Both the position numbers and the translations under genes were made by a program. The notes below the pieces were generated by a model, which worked only from the letters and a program-made list of their open reading frames with translations, did not search any database and was not told where the DNA came from. From Emiliania huxleyi CCMP1516 (taxonomy: Eukaryota > Haptophyta > Isochrysidales > Noelaerhabdaceae), in assembly GCF_000372725.1 (NCBI RefSeq), contig NW_005199673.1:22593-86592 (forward strand): a stretch of 64,000 nucleotides of DNA. The letters are read 5' to 3'. Shown here piece by piece: positions 42,936 to 51,762 of this stretch (the first letter of the stretch is position 1; each line of letters begins with the position of its first letter).

Positions 42936-43945
42936 TCATCGTGTACGAAGTGTCGGGAGGTGGCGGAGACGGCGACGGCGGGGGCGGGAGCCGCGCTAGC
43001 GATGGCGGTGGCGACGGTGATGGTGGAGGCGGGGACAACGTCGACGCCGGCGGCGGTGGCGGTGCGGGGCGTGGAGGCCGCCCTCGCGCAGAGGGGGGCT
43101 CAGAGTATGGGGGCGCTGATCCCGGAACGGAACCTGGATCCGCAAAGTGCGTCACTGTCCAGCACTGTGACGGGGTGGCGTCGAGCGGGTCGGCCTTGAG
43201 TGCGTGGGCCTCGCAAGTGGGGCCAAAATCGACGTTGTGCTCTTCGTTTGCGTCGCGGCAGGTGTCCACCTCAACCCTGGTGACGAACTTCCGGTAGTCA
43301 CAGCGATTGACGACGCCGTGCATTGGCTCACCCCACCTGGGCGCACGGGAGCCATATGAGTGCCTCTTAGAGTGTGTGCGGTGAGGCCTATACAACGACG
43401 TGCCTATGCAACGACGGCGAAGGCTAGAGGGCTGCCGCTCACCCGCAGCAGCAGTGCAGCGTGCCTGCGTAACCTCTAAACCAGTGATCACGCGCCCACC
43501 AGCCGTACGTGCTGTCATCGTCCGAGCCGTGGCAGTGGCCGTCGGTGTCCTTCTCGTCCGCATTAGGTGTGGAGCAGTGCGCAAAGTTTGAGTCTTGGAA
43601 GCCGCCCTCGGGCACCCATCCTTCTTGAGGCAGGATTCGGCAGAACCAGCCGCTGCCGCCACAGTCAATTGGCCCGTCAAGATGCGCCGACTTGATGCCC
43701 TTGGTGGCGCAAGACGTGGCGAGCGGGTCGGGACATTCGCCGCTGGCCAGTACGGGCGTCGCCGGCGTGCCTTCGTGGTATCGCTTCGAGCCAAAGTGCT
43801 CCTCGTCGTCGACCCAGGGAGGTCCGGCATCATCACTGCACTGCTGACTCGGCCCGTCAGGAGATCGGCAATCTGGGCTGCCCGTGCACGCTTGGATAGG
43901 CGCGGCGAGCACGAGGAGAATGAGGGCGAGAACGCGCAGTGCCAT
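42936..43945 (-). CDS. Secreted cysteine-rich protein with Pro-rich stalk
   Basis: ATG 43945 opens a signal peptide (MALRVLALILLVLAAPIQAC). The first exon has many cysteines and acidic residues (CPDPLATSCATKGIKSA; CGGSGWFCRILPQEGWVPEG; HCHGSDDDSTYGWWARDHWF) and ends LHCCCG at a GTGAGC donor near 43437. The acceptor GCGCCCAG restores the frame into WGEPMHGVVNRCDYRKFVTR and VEVDTCRDANEEHNVDFGPT. An SPPPPSPSPPP stretch follows, typical of hydroxyproline-rich algal wall or scale proteins, then TSYTMIADGKDCCRYNGD. The 3' end is not settled because the next exons (BPA1-like gene) follow without a gap. Extracellular location is well supported; function unknown. Confidence 0.6.
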
Positions 43946-44215
43946 GTGTGTGTTTCAAGCAGGCAAAATGCCGGAGTCTGCACGTGCTCGTGGCTCGGGC
44001 GCGGCGGCTCGGCGCTGCGTTTCGTAATTTGTCGCGTTCAGTCAAGGTCTAGATACCTAACAGCAATCCAACCTTGGAATTTGTGAGCTCAGCTAAAAGT
44101 ACGCAAGATTGCAGGACCCTTTTCGAAAGCTTCACACCCGAGCGGCCTAGCCTCACTTTGTAACCGATCTTTGGCGCCACACTACATTGTACGTACTCTC
44201 TCATTGTGTATGCAC

Positions 44216-44770
44216 ATGAGCCGGCACTCACACGACTTCCTCATCGTCGGCCCGGTCGGTGCGGGCAAGACGACTCTCGTTCGCAGACTGCACGCGCTGG
44301 GAGCGCGGCAGCGAGCTACGTCGACGACAGCGGCGCCGCCGCAGCCAACCGTAGGTACCGAGCTACTCACTCTGTCGCGCCCCTCTCTCACCCTGCTGGA
44401 GGTCGGGGGCGCAATGGAGCCGCTGTGGGAGGGGTTCCTGGGCCACTGCCGCCGCGGTCTCCTCTTCGTGGTGGACACCTCCAGTGCTTGCGCAGTCGGC
44501 GCCGCGTCGGTGGCACTGCTACGGCTCCTCTCTTCAGAGGACCCGTCTAACAAGCGGCCGCTCCTCCTCGTCCTGAACCAGCGAGACCGACTAGACGCGC
44601 TGCCCGAAGGCATCGTGCGGCACCTCCTGCGCCTCGATGGTATGCAGGAGACATCTCGCGGGAGGCGGATCTCCATCCATTGGACGAGCGGCCGGAGCGG
44701 CGACGGAGTGGACGGCGTGCTGAGGTGGTGCGTCGAGGAGCTGCAGCGCAACCCGCAGGCTTCGAGGTAA
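44216..44770 (+). CDS. ARL16-like small GTPase
   Basis: Intronless. From ATG 44216 the product (184 residues) opens HDFLIVGPVGAGKTTLVRRL, with the P-loop GPVGAGKTT, then PTVGTELLTL and LLEVGGAMEPLWEGFL (switch 2, with the E-V-G-G-x-M-x-P-x-W pattern seen in ARL16). LLFVVDTSS follows, then LLLVLNQRDRLDAL (the NKxD position reads NQRD). ARL16 family members differ from other ARF proteins in these switch residues and act in ciliary/Golgi traffic. Met at 44210 is an alternative start. The downstream neighbour on the minus strand converges tail to tail. Confidence 0.75.
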   Translation: MSRHSHDFLIVGPVGAGKTTLVRRLHALGARQRATSTTAAPPQPTVGTELLTLSRPSLTLLEVGGAMEPLWEGFLGHCRRGLLFVVDTSSACAVGAASVALLRLLSSEDPSNKRPLLLVLNQRDRLDALPEGIVRHLLRLDGMQETSRGRRISIHWTSGRSGDGVDGVLRWCVEELQRNPQASR

Positions 44771-44855
44771 GTCGCGTCGTCGTGTAACTGTGACGCGTAT
44801 TTGGGTTTGGTCACGAGCCAGTGACACTGATTGCGTGCAAGCTACCCCGAGACGT

Positions 44856-45437
44856 TTACTGAACATGGCCCAACTCCCGATTGAGGGACTCGATCCACCG
44901 CTCGAGGCGCGAGCCGGGCCGCACGCCCTCACCCACTCTCTCCCCAAACACGTTTCGCGCCGCTCCCGCCGCCTGCGGCGTATTGCCGACGTAGCGCCAA
45001 GGGCGGCGCCGCTCCTCGATGCCCGGCGTCGAGAGCTGTATGGACCGCAGCTGGCCCTCCGCGAGGGGCTCGAGCCGCTCAATCAGGAGGGTGAGCGCCG
45101 CAAAGGAGAGCACCCGCACCGGCACCTGCGGAAGCGAGGGTGCGCCGAGCGCCCCGGCGCAGCACGCACCGGCAAGCCGGGCGAACACATCGTCTGTTTT
45201 GTGCACCCACTGACACGTCGCTCGCCCACCCGAGAACCCAGCACTCACGGCGGCCCAGCGGCGCGCTCTGCGAAGTGCGGCGGGCCGGCCGGCCGCCAGG
45301 TTGAAGAGGAGCGAGCCCGTCCCGACGACTCCTCCGCTCACGACCACCTGCCGCACGACGTCTGAAGGGCCGCTGGCGAGCGGCAATCGGGTGCGACTAG
45401 CACCCGTGGCGACCGTGGCGAAGGCGATAGCGAGCAT
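44856..45437 (-). CDS. Small membrane protein, Tim17/Tim22-like
   Basis: 193 residues, intronless. A hydrophobic N-terminus (MLAIAFATVATGASRT) is followed by VVSGGVVGTGSLLFNLAAGR and SAGFSGGRATCQWVHKTDDV, then FARLAGACCAGALGAP. A glycine-rich segment, a basic/acidic D-D pair and then AGACCAGA recalls the second-third helices of Tim17/22/23 translocase subunits. The match is by pattern only. Another hydrophobic segment (VPVRVLSFAALTLLIERLEP) and a basic tail with RRRPWRYVGNTPQAAGAA follow. Probably an organelle membrane protein. Confidence 0.4.
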   Translation of the reverse strand: MLAIAFATVATGASRTRLPLASGPSDVVRQVVVSGGVVGTGSLLFNLAAGRPAALRRARRWAAVSAGFSGGRATCQWVHKTDDVFARLAGACCAGALGAPSLPQVPVRVLSFAALTLLIERLEPLAEGQLRSIQLSTPGIEERRRPWRYVGNTPQAAGAARNVFGERVGEGVRPGSRLERWIESLNRELGHVQ

Positions 45438-45519
45438 GACTGTCGGCCGCCGAGAGCACCGCGAGCGTGCGAGCCTCTCCTAGTACAGCACACAAAAAAA
45501 CAAATTCGCGACTTCGAGG

Positions 45520-45745
45520 TTCTCGAGGTGGGGACCTTGTCCTCGTCCCATCCCTCGTTTGGCGTGTCCGTTTTCTTTCTTTCTTTTGGATCTCTCGAGG
45601 TTCTCGAGGTGGATATCCTTTGGCCGCGTTGGGTAGCGAGGATTGGTGTAACCCGAGCCACGGAGGCGTGTTTTCTGACGGCCGACCGTCAGTGCACGGA
45701 GTTGCCCCTTCTCCGACTGCCCCGGCTAGTTCCCGAGGTCGCGCG
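45520..45745. repeat. Dispersed repeat family C, copy 3
   Basis: TTCGAGGTTCTCGAGGTGG occurs twice (about 45510 and 45595). The second copy runs into GATATCCTTTGGCCGCG, GAGGATTGGTGTAACCCGAG and GACGGCCGACCGTCAGTGCA, as in the other two copies. Confidence 0.9.
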
Positions 45746-45929
45746 GGGCTGACCCCTGCGTCCCCCGGGCTGCCCCCGGGACCTAGCGCGGGTGGGTTGG
45801 AGGGGGGCTCGCTGCAGGGAAGGGCTGTGTAAGAAGCCGATCCCCGTAGTCTGCCCTAGAGTCTGCCCCGCTCCTCCCCATCGGGCCGCATGAGCGGCCA
45901 CGCCTCGCAGATTCGTTTTCGCGCCTGGG

Positions 45930-46160
45930 GTAAGGTAAGGTCAGGTAAGGTAAATTTCTCCACACACACAAAGTGGTGGGGCAAGGGGGGGCGACCCTCG
46001 CATCTCCACACCCGGACACCGGGCAGGAGCCCCACGGCATTCAAAGTGCAAGCACTGGCCCGGTGCACGTGGGTGAGCAGCCTGCCCCTCCCTCCCGACA
46101 AACCAGCTCCCGCACACACACAATCGCACTCTGGCCATCGAATGACTCCGAATGACTCAC
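45930..46160. repeat. SINE-like family A, long copy 4
   Basis: Same long form as 31.96-32.25 kb, including CCTGCCCCTCCCTCCCGACA and CGAATGACTCCGAATGACTC at the end. Confidence 0.92.
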
Positions 46161-46538
46161 TGCGCCTGGGGGTCAGGCGCGCGGGGCATCCCCCGGGTCG
46201 CTCGACCCAGCGATCCGAAGAGTGGCCGCTCTATGCGAAGGAAAGAGTGGGGCCCTCGGTATCTTTATTTTCTTGGCCCAAAAATGGCCGCTGAAATTCT
46301 TTTCCGCTCCTCTGTGCTAAGAGACACACGCACTCATCTCTCCAACACCGCCTCGCGCGGGCGGCTGCCACTCCGCCGCGGCCACAGGGGCGAAACAACT
46401 CGCCCCTTTGCGTGGCCCGGCATCCTTCGCAGCGCCCGCGGAACAGAGTGAAGAAGAACGGCGACGCGAGAGAAGAGGGGTAGGAGAGCGAGGGAAGAGA
46501 GAGGACGAGGCCACGAGGCTTGTACGGCCCTGTACGGC

Positions 46539-48002
46539 CTACGCGGCCACCGCCACCGCCAGCGCTTCGCCGCACGCGTCCAGCTCCCGCGAGCTAAACC
46601 GGCCGACCACCTGTTCACAGGCAGAGATCACGGCGACACCACCGACTCACAGGCAGAGAAGAAGGCCAATCATCGCGGCTGTATCTCGGCTGCATCTCGG
46701 CCGGCCGCGGCTGTATCCCGGCTGTGTCTCGGCTGTGTTGTCTCGGCTGTATCTCGGCTGTATCTCAGCTAGATCTCGGCTGTGTCTCGGCCACACCTGT
46801 CCATCCTTGCCGACGACGAAGAAGGCGGCAAAGTTCCAAGACACGTCCTTCCCACCAGCCTTGAGGAAGGCCCAGACCGGGTCCTCCCGCCCACCGTTGA
46901 CCTCCACCTTGGCCATGAGGGTGCAGCCGCCGCCGTCCGTCGGCAGGCCTAAGGGGGTGCACGCCGTTAGAGCGAAGCTCTTCCAGCCATGTCTCATGGT
47001 GTGCACGTCGCGTGGTACTGTGCCACAGTGGTTTCTTTATGGCGTGTGGTACGGCGCACAGTGGTTTCTTTCTCTACATCGATGTGGGTTACGAGGCCCC
47101 GCCGTGCAGTGGCGCTGCTACGGGCGCCGGCCGAACGCTTAGCGGGGGACTGCGGGTGTAGGTCTGGACTGTGCAGCGCGTGTGCGCACACCCTCGCGCG
47201 AGCGCAAGGGCGGCGAGTCATACACGTTGTTGGTGCGACTCTAGCCTCTGTTCCGCATCTGGGGACGGAGGCCGAACTTTGCGACAAAGGCGGGGATCTG
47301 GGCGGTAGGCAGCTCCTGTCTTCACAGCTCGGCGCGTGAATGGCCGCACACGCCTCCCCCGGTCTGGGACGCCGGCTCAGCCGAGGTCAGCCGAGGTCCG
47401 CCGAGACTTGCTCCCTCCCCCTTCGGGAGATCATACCATTAAATCTCATTCTATGAGTTCTTAATTCATATCTCGCTCCTGCCGGCCGAACTCGTCCGAC
47501 GGGTAGAGGAGGATCTCGAGGGCCGAGCCGTGCTGCCCGTGCCTGTCGTGGCGGTGCCGTGGCGGTGCCGTGGCGGTGCCGTGGCGGTGCCGTGGCGGTG
47601 CCGTGGCGGTGCCGTGGCGGTGTCGTGGCGGTGTCATCGACGTGTCGTGGCGGTGTCAGGAGCGCACCCTCGCGGCGCTGCCTGGTTGCCTGGGAGTGGC
47701 GCGCCTCCCTCCAGCCCCGCCCGCCACGGCCCTCCCGCCCCCGGCTGGGGCGCCCTTTTCCCGACACCATTCCTGGCCGCACTACGCGCGCGTGGAGGCC
47801 GCGCCAGAGCTACAACCGAGGTGTGTGGCCTCTTGGCGCAGGCTCACCACGCTGCCAGCCGCTCGTACGACCGCTTCGTCGCGCCTCATCGGCTGGCGAC
47901 GTTGACTACGACTGCAGCCTTGCCGGAGAGCGCGGAGAGAGGCAGCGCCGTGCCGTCGATCTTGGTGCTGGTGAGAGCGTGCAGGCTTGCGGGCGTTGGC
48001 AT
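46539..48002 (-). CDS. Glutathione peroxidase with in-frame UGA at the catalytic position (selenoprotein)
   Basis: Reduces hydroperoxides with glutathione or thioredoxin. Exons: 48002-47848, 47542-47479, 47315-47273, 46948-46797, 46610-46539; the phases agree and give 161 residues. Exon 1 reads KIDGTALPLSALSGK, VVVNVASR, then TGA (47888-47886), then GATKRSYERLAAW. This is the NVASxUGxT site of GPX with selenocysteine exactly at UGA. Exon 2 gives ALEILLYPSDEFGRQE (catalytic Gln). Exon 4 has TLMAKVEVNGGREDPVWAFL and SWNFAAFFV (catalytic Trp and Asn). Exon 5 ends VVGRFSSREL. The protein lacks targeting sequence and is short, like monomeric phospholipid-hydroperoxide GPX. Introns: GT, probable GA, GC, GT. 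A SECIS element would be required downstream of 46539 on the minus strand; I could not assign one by eye. Confidence 0.9.
46675..46796. repeat. TCTCGGCTGTA minisatellite in GPX intron 4
   Basis: About eleven 10-11 bp units of (G)TATCTCGGCT type. Confidence 0.9.
47545..47655. repeat. (CGTGGCGGTGC)n minisatellite in GPX intron 1
   Basis: About ten 11-bp units ending at the splice acceptor of exon 2 (minus strand). Confidence 0.92.
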
Positions 48003-48195
48003 GCTTCGGGCAACCTAATCGCGGTCCGCTCGCGTTACTGTGTGCCTCGCAGCCAGGAGCGAAGTCCTTGTGCGTCGCAGGAAAGAGCGAATTTGTTGTG
48101 TGTGCCTCGCAGGCAAGCGAGACGTGGCGGCAGCGAGGAGGGGCGGGCGCGGGAGCGGGCGGGACCACCACCGTCGAGAACAGCCTTTGCATGTA

Positions 48196-48256
48196 TGTGT
48201 ACTTTTAGCTTACTGGGAGAAAAGAGAGAGGGCTCTGAGAGGCTCTCTCTCTCTGC
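48196..48256. repeat. Dispersed repeat family D, copy 2
   Basis: GTACTTTTAGCTTACTGGGA as at 11655, then GA/CT-rich sequence running straight into family A copy 5. Confidence 0.75.
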
Positions 48257-48257
48257 A

Positions 48258-48362
48258 TGTAAGGTAAGGTAAACTTCTCCACACACACGAGGTGGTGGGG
48301 CAAGGGGGGGGCGACCCTCGCGTCTCCACGTCTAGACGGCAGGAGCCCCACGGCATCCAAAG
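48258..48362. repeat. SINE-like family A, copy 5
   Basis: Short form like copies 1 and 3; its end lies next to the stop codon (48364-48366) of the gene to the right. Confidence 0.9.
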
Positions 48363-48363
48363 G

Positions 48364-50301
48364 TTAGAAAAATACTCTGCAGCCGCATGATGGCGCGGCC
48401 TGCATGGGGATCGCGTCGTCCGGCACGTCGCCCGCAGGCAGTCGAGCTGGCGCGTGCCTGCCGCGCAAACGCCGTGAAAGGCACGGCAGCGACAGGCACA
48501 TCCCCACAGCAAGCAGCGCGGAGAGCAGCTGGGCTGCTGCTGCGAGGCCGCCAGCGAGCGTCGTGGGCTGTGGGCAGGGAGGCCGAGTTGGAGGCGGTGA
48601 GGGAGGCGGTGGTGATGGAGGAGGCGGGGAAGCGTCGTCGTCGAACGCTCCCTCGTCGTCGGCAAAGCACGCGTCGTCCAAGCGCGCGAGGTTCAAGACG
48701 ATCTGGAACTGAGAGGGTTCCACGAAGAGCCCTTGCTGGAACAGCCCGTCTGACTGACTGAGTAGCTCGACGAAATGATCGACGAGTTTGAGGCGATGGG
48801 ACGTGGCTTCGCCGGAAGGCGGCAGAATTGGCGAGAGCAACGGCGAGAGCGCGGGTAGCAAATCGGTCACCATAGCCGCGCACAGCGGCGCCATCGACGC
48901 GCGGATGGCAGCACTGCTGGCGCTGCTTCCGACGAGGACAGCGTTTGGCAGCTCGAGCCAGTTGGCGGCGTGGAGCACCCGCTCGTCCTTGGCTCGACCA
49001 CTCGAGCACCCCTTCTCGTCGACGGTGGTGCCGCTCTGGTCGCACGCAAACCGGTCAAAGTCGGTGGCGCTTCGGTTCAGAACGTACACGCGGACGAACG
49101 TGTTCATCAGCGCCTGCATGTACTCCAGCGTGAGGCCGTGCGGGTTGTCGCCACGGTGGAAGAGCAGCCCTAGCTGGTGAACGTCGTAGCTGGCGTGGTT
49201 TATGTCCTCTGGCCGGTCAGGTAGCATGTCCGGGAGGCAGTAGTCGCGATACTTCCATCGGAGCACCGTCGCGCCGTCGTCCAGCTCGACGGCGGTGGCG
49301 CTCTCCTGCCAGTGCGCGACAAACGCCGAGGCCACCGCCCGGAGGCGCTCCACGAGCTTGAGCCCGCCGGGAAGCTCGTGGCTGGCACCGCCGTTGGCCT
49401 CGATGGCGCGCGCGAGCCTGTCGACTGCGATGGCCAGGAAGCCCGCGTGGTTGAACGCCTGCGGCGTGTTCGTGCACGGGTCGCACGTGAGCATATACGA
49501 CCGCCAGCTCCACTCGGCGTCCTCGACGGCCGCGTCGACCACGCGCTGCTGCGCATCAAAGGGCGGGTGCAGCGAGAAGAGGCGGTCGTACACGCACTCG
49601 GACACCGCGGTGATGTAGCGCGCCGCGTCGGAGGCGCGACCCAGCTTGGCGAGGTTGTCGCCGAGCGCCGCGAGCGCGTACATCAAGTGTCCGCCGGTGT
49701 AGTATTCGACGATCTGGTGCGAGTTATAGTCGCAATTCTTCGTGCAACTTTGCGGGCTCGCAAAGTTGCGTTGCGCCGCCGGAGTGTGCAGGAGGTCGAC
49801 GCAATCCTTCTTCTTGCTGCCCTCCTCGAATGATGTCTTGTCGTATAAGTACACAGGCCAGCAGCGCATGCTCTGCTGCTCCGGCCACGCTGCGAGCTCT
49901 TCGGCGCGAGATGCGTTCGCCGCGCGCGTGGCCAGCTTGTCGGCGCGCAGGTCGAGGAGCAAATCGGCGGTGCGGCACGCAGCACCGAGCACATTTTGCG
50001 CCTCGGCGGCAGACAAGCCGAGCACATCTCGTGCCTCGAAGAGCGTCAGCAAGTTTTCCAACGGGTACGTCAATTTCTTGAGGCTATGCTTGTACAGGGT
50101 TGCAGCGTACCTGTCAGCATCCGCCCTCGACCTGCTCTCGAACGGCTCACGCCCGGTCGCTGTGCCGATGAGGGCGGCATAGGTGCGCACGGCGGCGCGC
50201 GCGGAGGAGCGCAGCTCGAGCGGAGATGACGCGTCCTGCGCATGCGAGGGGCGCGCCCGCGCGAGCAGGAGCGGCAGCAGTGGCAGACCGGCGACTGGCA
50301 T
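48364..50301 (-). CDS. Secreted or type I membrane protein with alpha-helical toroid-like ectodomain
   Basis: From ATG 50301 the 645-residue product opens with a signal peptide (MPVAGLPLLPLLLARARPSH). The large luminal part contains regularly spaced helices and conserved-looking blocks: QIVEYYTGGHLMYALAALGD, YMLTCDPCTNTPQAFNHAGF, RDYCLPDMLPDRPEDINHAS and YDVHQLGLLF. The helix-loop pattern with ED-x-N/S-H and Y/H residues recalls alpha/alpha-toroid carbohydrate-active enzymes, but I cannot name the family. Near the C-terminus a Pro-rich linker (SPPPPSPPPPSPPPTRPP) leads to one hydrophobic segment (LAAAAQLLSALLAVGMCLSL) and a short basic tail, so it is probably a single-pass membrane protein facing outward. 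No intron in the coding part; decamer repeats at 50345-50445 suggest one in the 5' UTR. Confidence 0.7.
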   Translation of the reverse strand: MPVAGLPLLPLLLARARPSHAQDASSPLELRSSARAAVRTYAALIGTATGREPFESRSRADADRYAATLYKHSLKKLTYPLENLLTLFEARDVLGLSAAEAQNVLGAACRTADLLLDLRADKLATRAANASRAEELAAWPEQQSMRCWPVYLYDKTSFEEGSKKKDCVDLLHTPAAQRNFASPQSCTKNCDYNSHQIVEYYTGGHLMYALAALGDNLAKLGRASDAARYITAVSECVYDRLFSLHPPFDAQQRVVDAAVEDAEWSWRSYMLTCDPCTNTPQAFNHAGFLAIAVDRLARAIEANGGASHELPGGLKLVERLRAVASAFVAHWQESATAVELDDGATVLRWKYRDYCLPDMLPDRPEDINHASYDVHQLGLLFHRGDNPHGLTLEYMQALMNTFVRVYVLNRSATDFDRFACDQSGTTVDEKGCSSGRAKDERVLHAANWLELPNAVLVGSSASSAAIRASMAPLCAAMVTDLLPALSPLLSPILPPSGEATSHRLKLVDHFVELLSQSDGLFQQGLFVEPSQFQIVLNLARLDDACFADDEGAFDDDASPPPPSPPPPSPPPTRPPCPQPTTLAGGLAAAAQLLSALLAVGMCLSLPCLSRRLRGRHAPARLPAGDVPDDAIPMQAAPSCGCRVFF

Positions 50302-50344
50302 GGTTCCGGCCCGGGTGCGGGAGTTGTCACCCCGCCCGCCGCGA

Positions 50345-50445
50345 GCTGCCTTGGGTGATCTCGGGTAATCTCGGAGATCTCGAATCGTCTCGGTAATCTC
50401 CGGTAATCTCGGGTGGTCTCGGGTCGTCTCGGATGGTGGTTCCCC
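50345..50445. repeat. ATCTCGGGTA decamer array upstream of the start codon
   Basis: About nine 10-bp units just 5' of ATG 50301, same family as AsnRS intron 8; probably a 5' UTR intron. Confidence 0.85.
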
Positions 50446-50509
50446 GCCCGGGTGCCTAACCACTCCCCTGCCTGCCGCCGCGCCTGCCACCGCGCCCTTA
50501 CGTTCCACA

Positions 50510-50590
50510 TACTTCTGACGTATTCGCCATCCTCCCTTGTTTTTCGTACGTACTTCTGACGTATTCGCCACCCCCGTATTCGCCACCCCC
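50510..50590 (-). promoter_or_regulatory. Two perfect 20-bp repeats containing TGACGTA, promoter-like
   Basis: TACTTCTGACGTATTCGCCA occurs at 50510-50529 and 50551-50570, 41 bp apart. A partial third copy (GTATTCGCCACCCCC) lies at 50576-50590. TGACGT is the half-site of CREB/bZIP factors. Position 200-290 bp upstream of ATG 50301 suits a promoter of that gene. Confidence 0.5.
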
Positions 50591-50599
50591 CTTGTATTC

Positions 50600-51425
50600 C
50601 GTACTCTCCAAGCGGAAGCGTCGTGCAGGACTGACGAAGGGGGCGACTCGAGTCTACACTCTCAACATAACGCTCTAAGACCAGACAGGCCAGAGCGTGC
50701 GAGGTGGGTCACTTGGGGCTACGGCCCTCACTCCGAAATAGGTGTGGGGCGTGGTGCTGGGCACGGTACATGGCGACGCGAGGCGGCGGCGCGGCGCGGC
50801 CCGGCGGGCGACGCAGGGCGGGGCGGCGCGACCACCTGCACACCGACCTGGTCTCTGGCCTTTGGAGCGGTGCAGTGGTCGCGCCGCCCATGTCCCGACC
50901 AACACCCCGACCGGCAACGACGGAGAGTCCACCCCGTGCCGGCGGCCCCGTCGGTGGCGCCGCCGATCGGATCGCGTCGCCCGCGCCGGCGGGGGTGGTG
51001 ACTGAGCGGGCAATGGCTCCGCTGGCCGGTGCGGGGTCGCGCCAGCGGGGAACAGGTAAGTCAGGCGGCATCGACGATGAACGGTCACGAAACCCACCCA
51101 CCACACTGAAAGACCACCGGCCAGTTGACGACACACTCCCAGACGCCCGCCGATGAAGCCGGGTAGTGTGTATGGAGGAATGGTAAGGACCTCTCCGGAT
51201 TGGTTGAACCCCAGCATCGACGCACGACGGCGGGAAGAGGGAGGATCCCCGCCCCTATCCCTCAGTTCAATCCCCGATATGATGTATCTTATTCGCCCCC
51301 CCCCCTCTGGCGCCACGTCTTTTCATACCAACCCAGCGCCGATCTCGGCCGTCGTTCTCCGCTCGCGCCGGCCGCCCATGCGCTCGCAGGGCTGCCCGAC
51401 GGGGCGGGCCTCGTGCCGATGGACC
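50600..51425. other. Stretch with open frames but no recognisable gene
   Basis: ORFs on both strands (for example 50675-51316 minus) are Arg/Pro-rich. They may precede the HNH-like exon at 51430 on the plus strand. A retroelement remnant is possible. Confidence 0.3.
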
Positions 51426-51429
51426 CAGC

Positions 51430-51762
51430 CGATACCACATCATCTCGGCCAGCAACGGCGGCCCCGACCACACCGACAACTACTTGTTTGCGCTTGGAGG
51501 CTCCTTCAACATCACTGTTGGGGACCGCTTCGACCACCTCAACTGCTTCCTCGCCGGCAAATCAAAGGCAAGGAAGGCAGTGGCCATCGCGTTGATGGTT
51601 GCGGACGACCCTAGCCTGCACCACCACATCGATCGGCGCGGCCGGCCACGCGCCACCACCTTCCGCGAGGGTCCCCACAACAGGGTATCATCGGGCGACG
51701 AGCTGTACAAGAGGGGCCAGGACTTGTTCCGTGACATGCGCAAGGACACGCGGGCCGCCTGA
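51430..51762 (+). CDS. Partial protein with HNH-like motif
   Basis: The frame through 51430-51762 reads YHIISASNGGPDHTDNYLFA, GGSFNITVGDRFDHLNCFLA, then a helical region and DELYKRGQDLFRDMRKDTRA before the stop. The H-I-I...NGGPDH..NY pattern resembles the beta-beta-alpha metal site of HNH nucleases found scattered in algal genomes. The start and any upstream exon are not fixed; the open frame enters from the left. Could be a domesticated or decaying mobile gene. Confidence 0.4.
   Translation, partial: RYHIISASNGGPDHTDNYLFALGGSFNITVGDRFDHLNCFLAGKSKARKAVAIALMVADDPSLHHHIDRRGRPRATTFREGPHNRVSSGDELYKRGQDLFRDMRKDTRAA

Noticed and set aside
46340-46470. Hairpins downstream of GPX as a SECIS element
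   Set aside because: AGGGGCGA/TCGCCCCT forms a stem, and an ATGA lies nearby, but neither gives the quartet plus apical AA arrangement. No SECIS is claimed.
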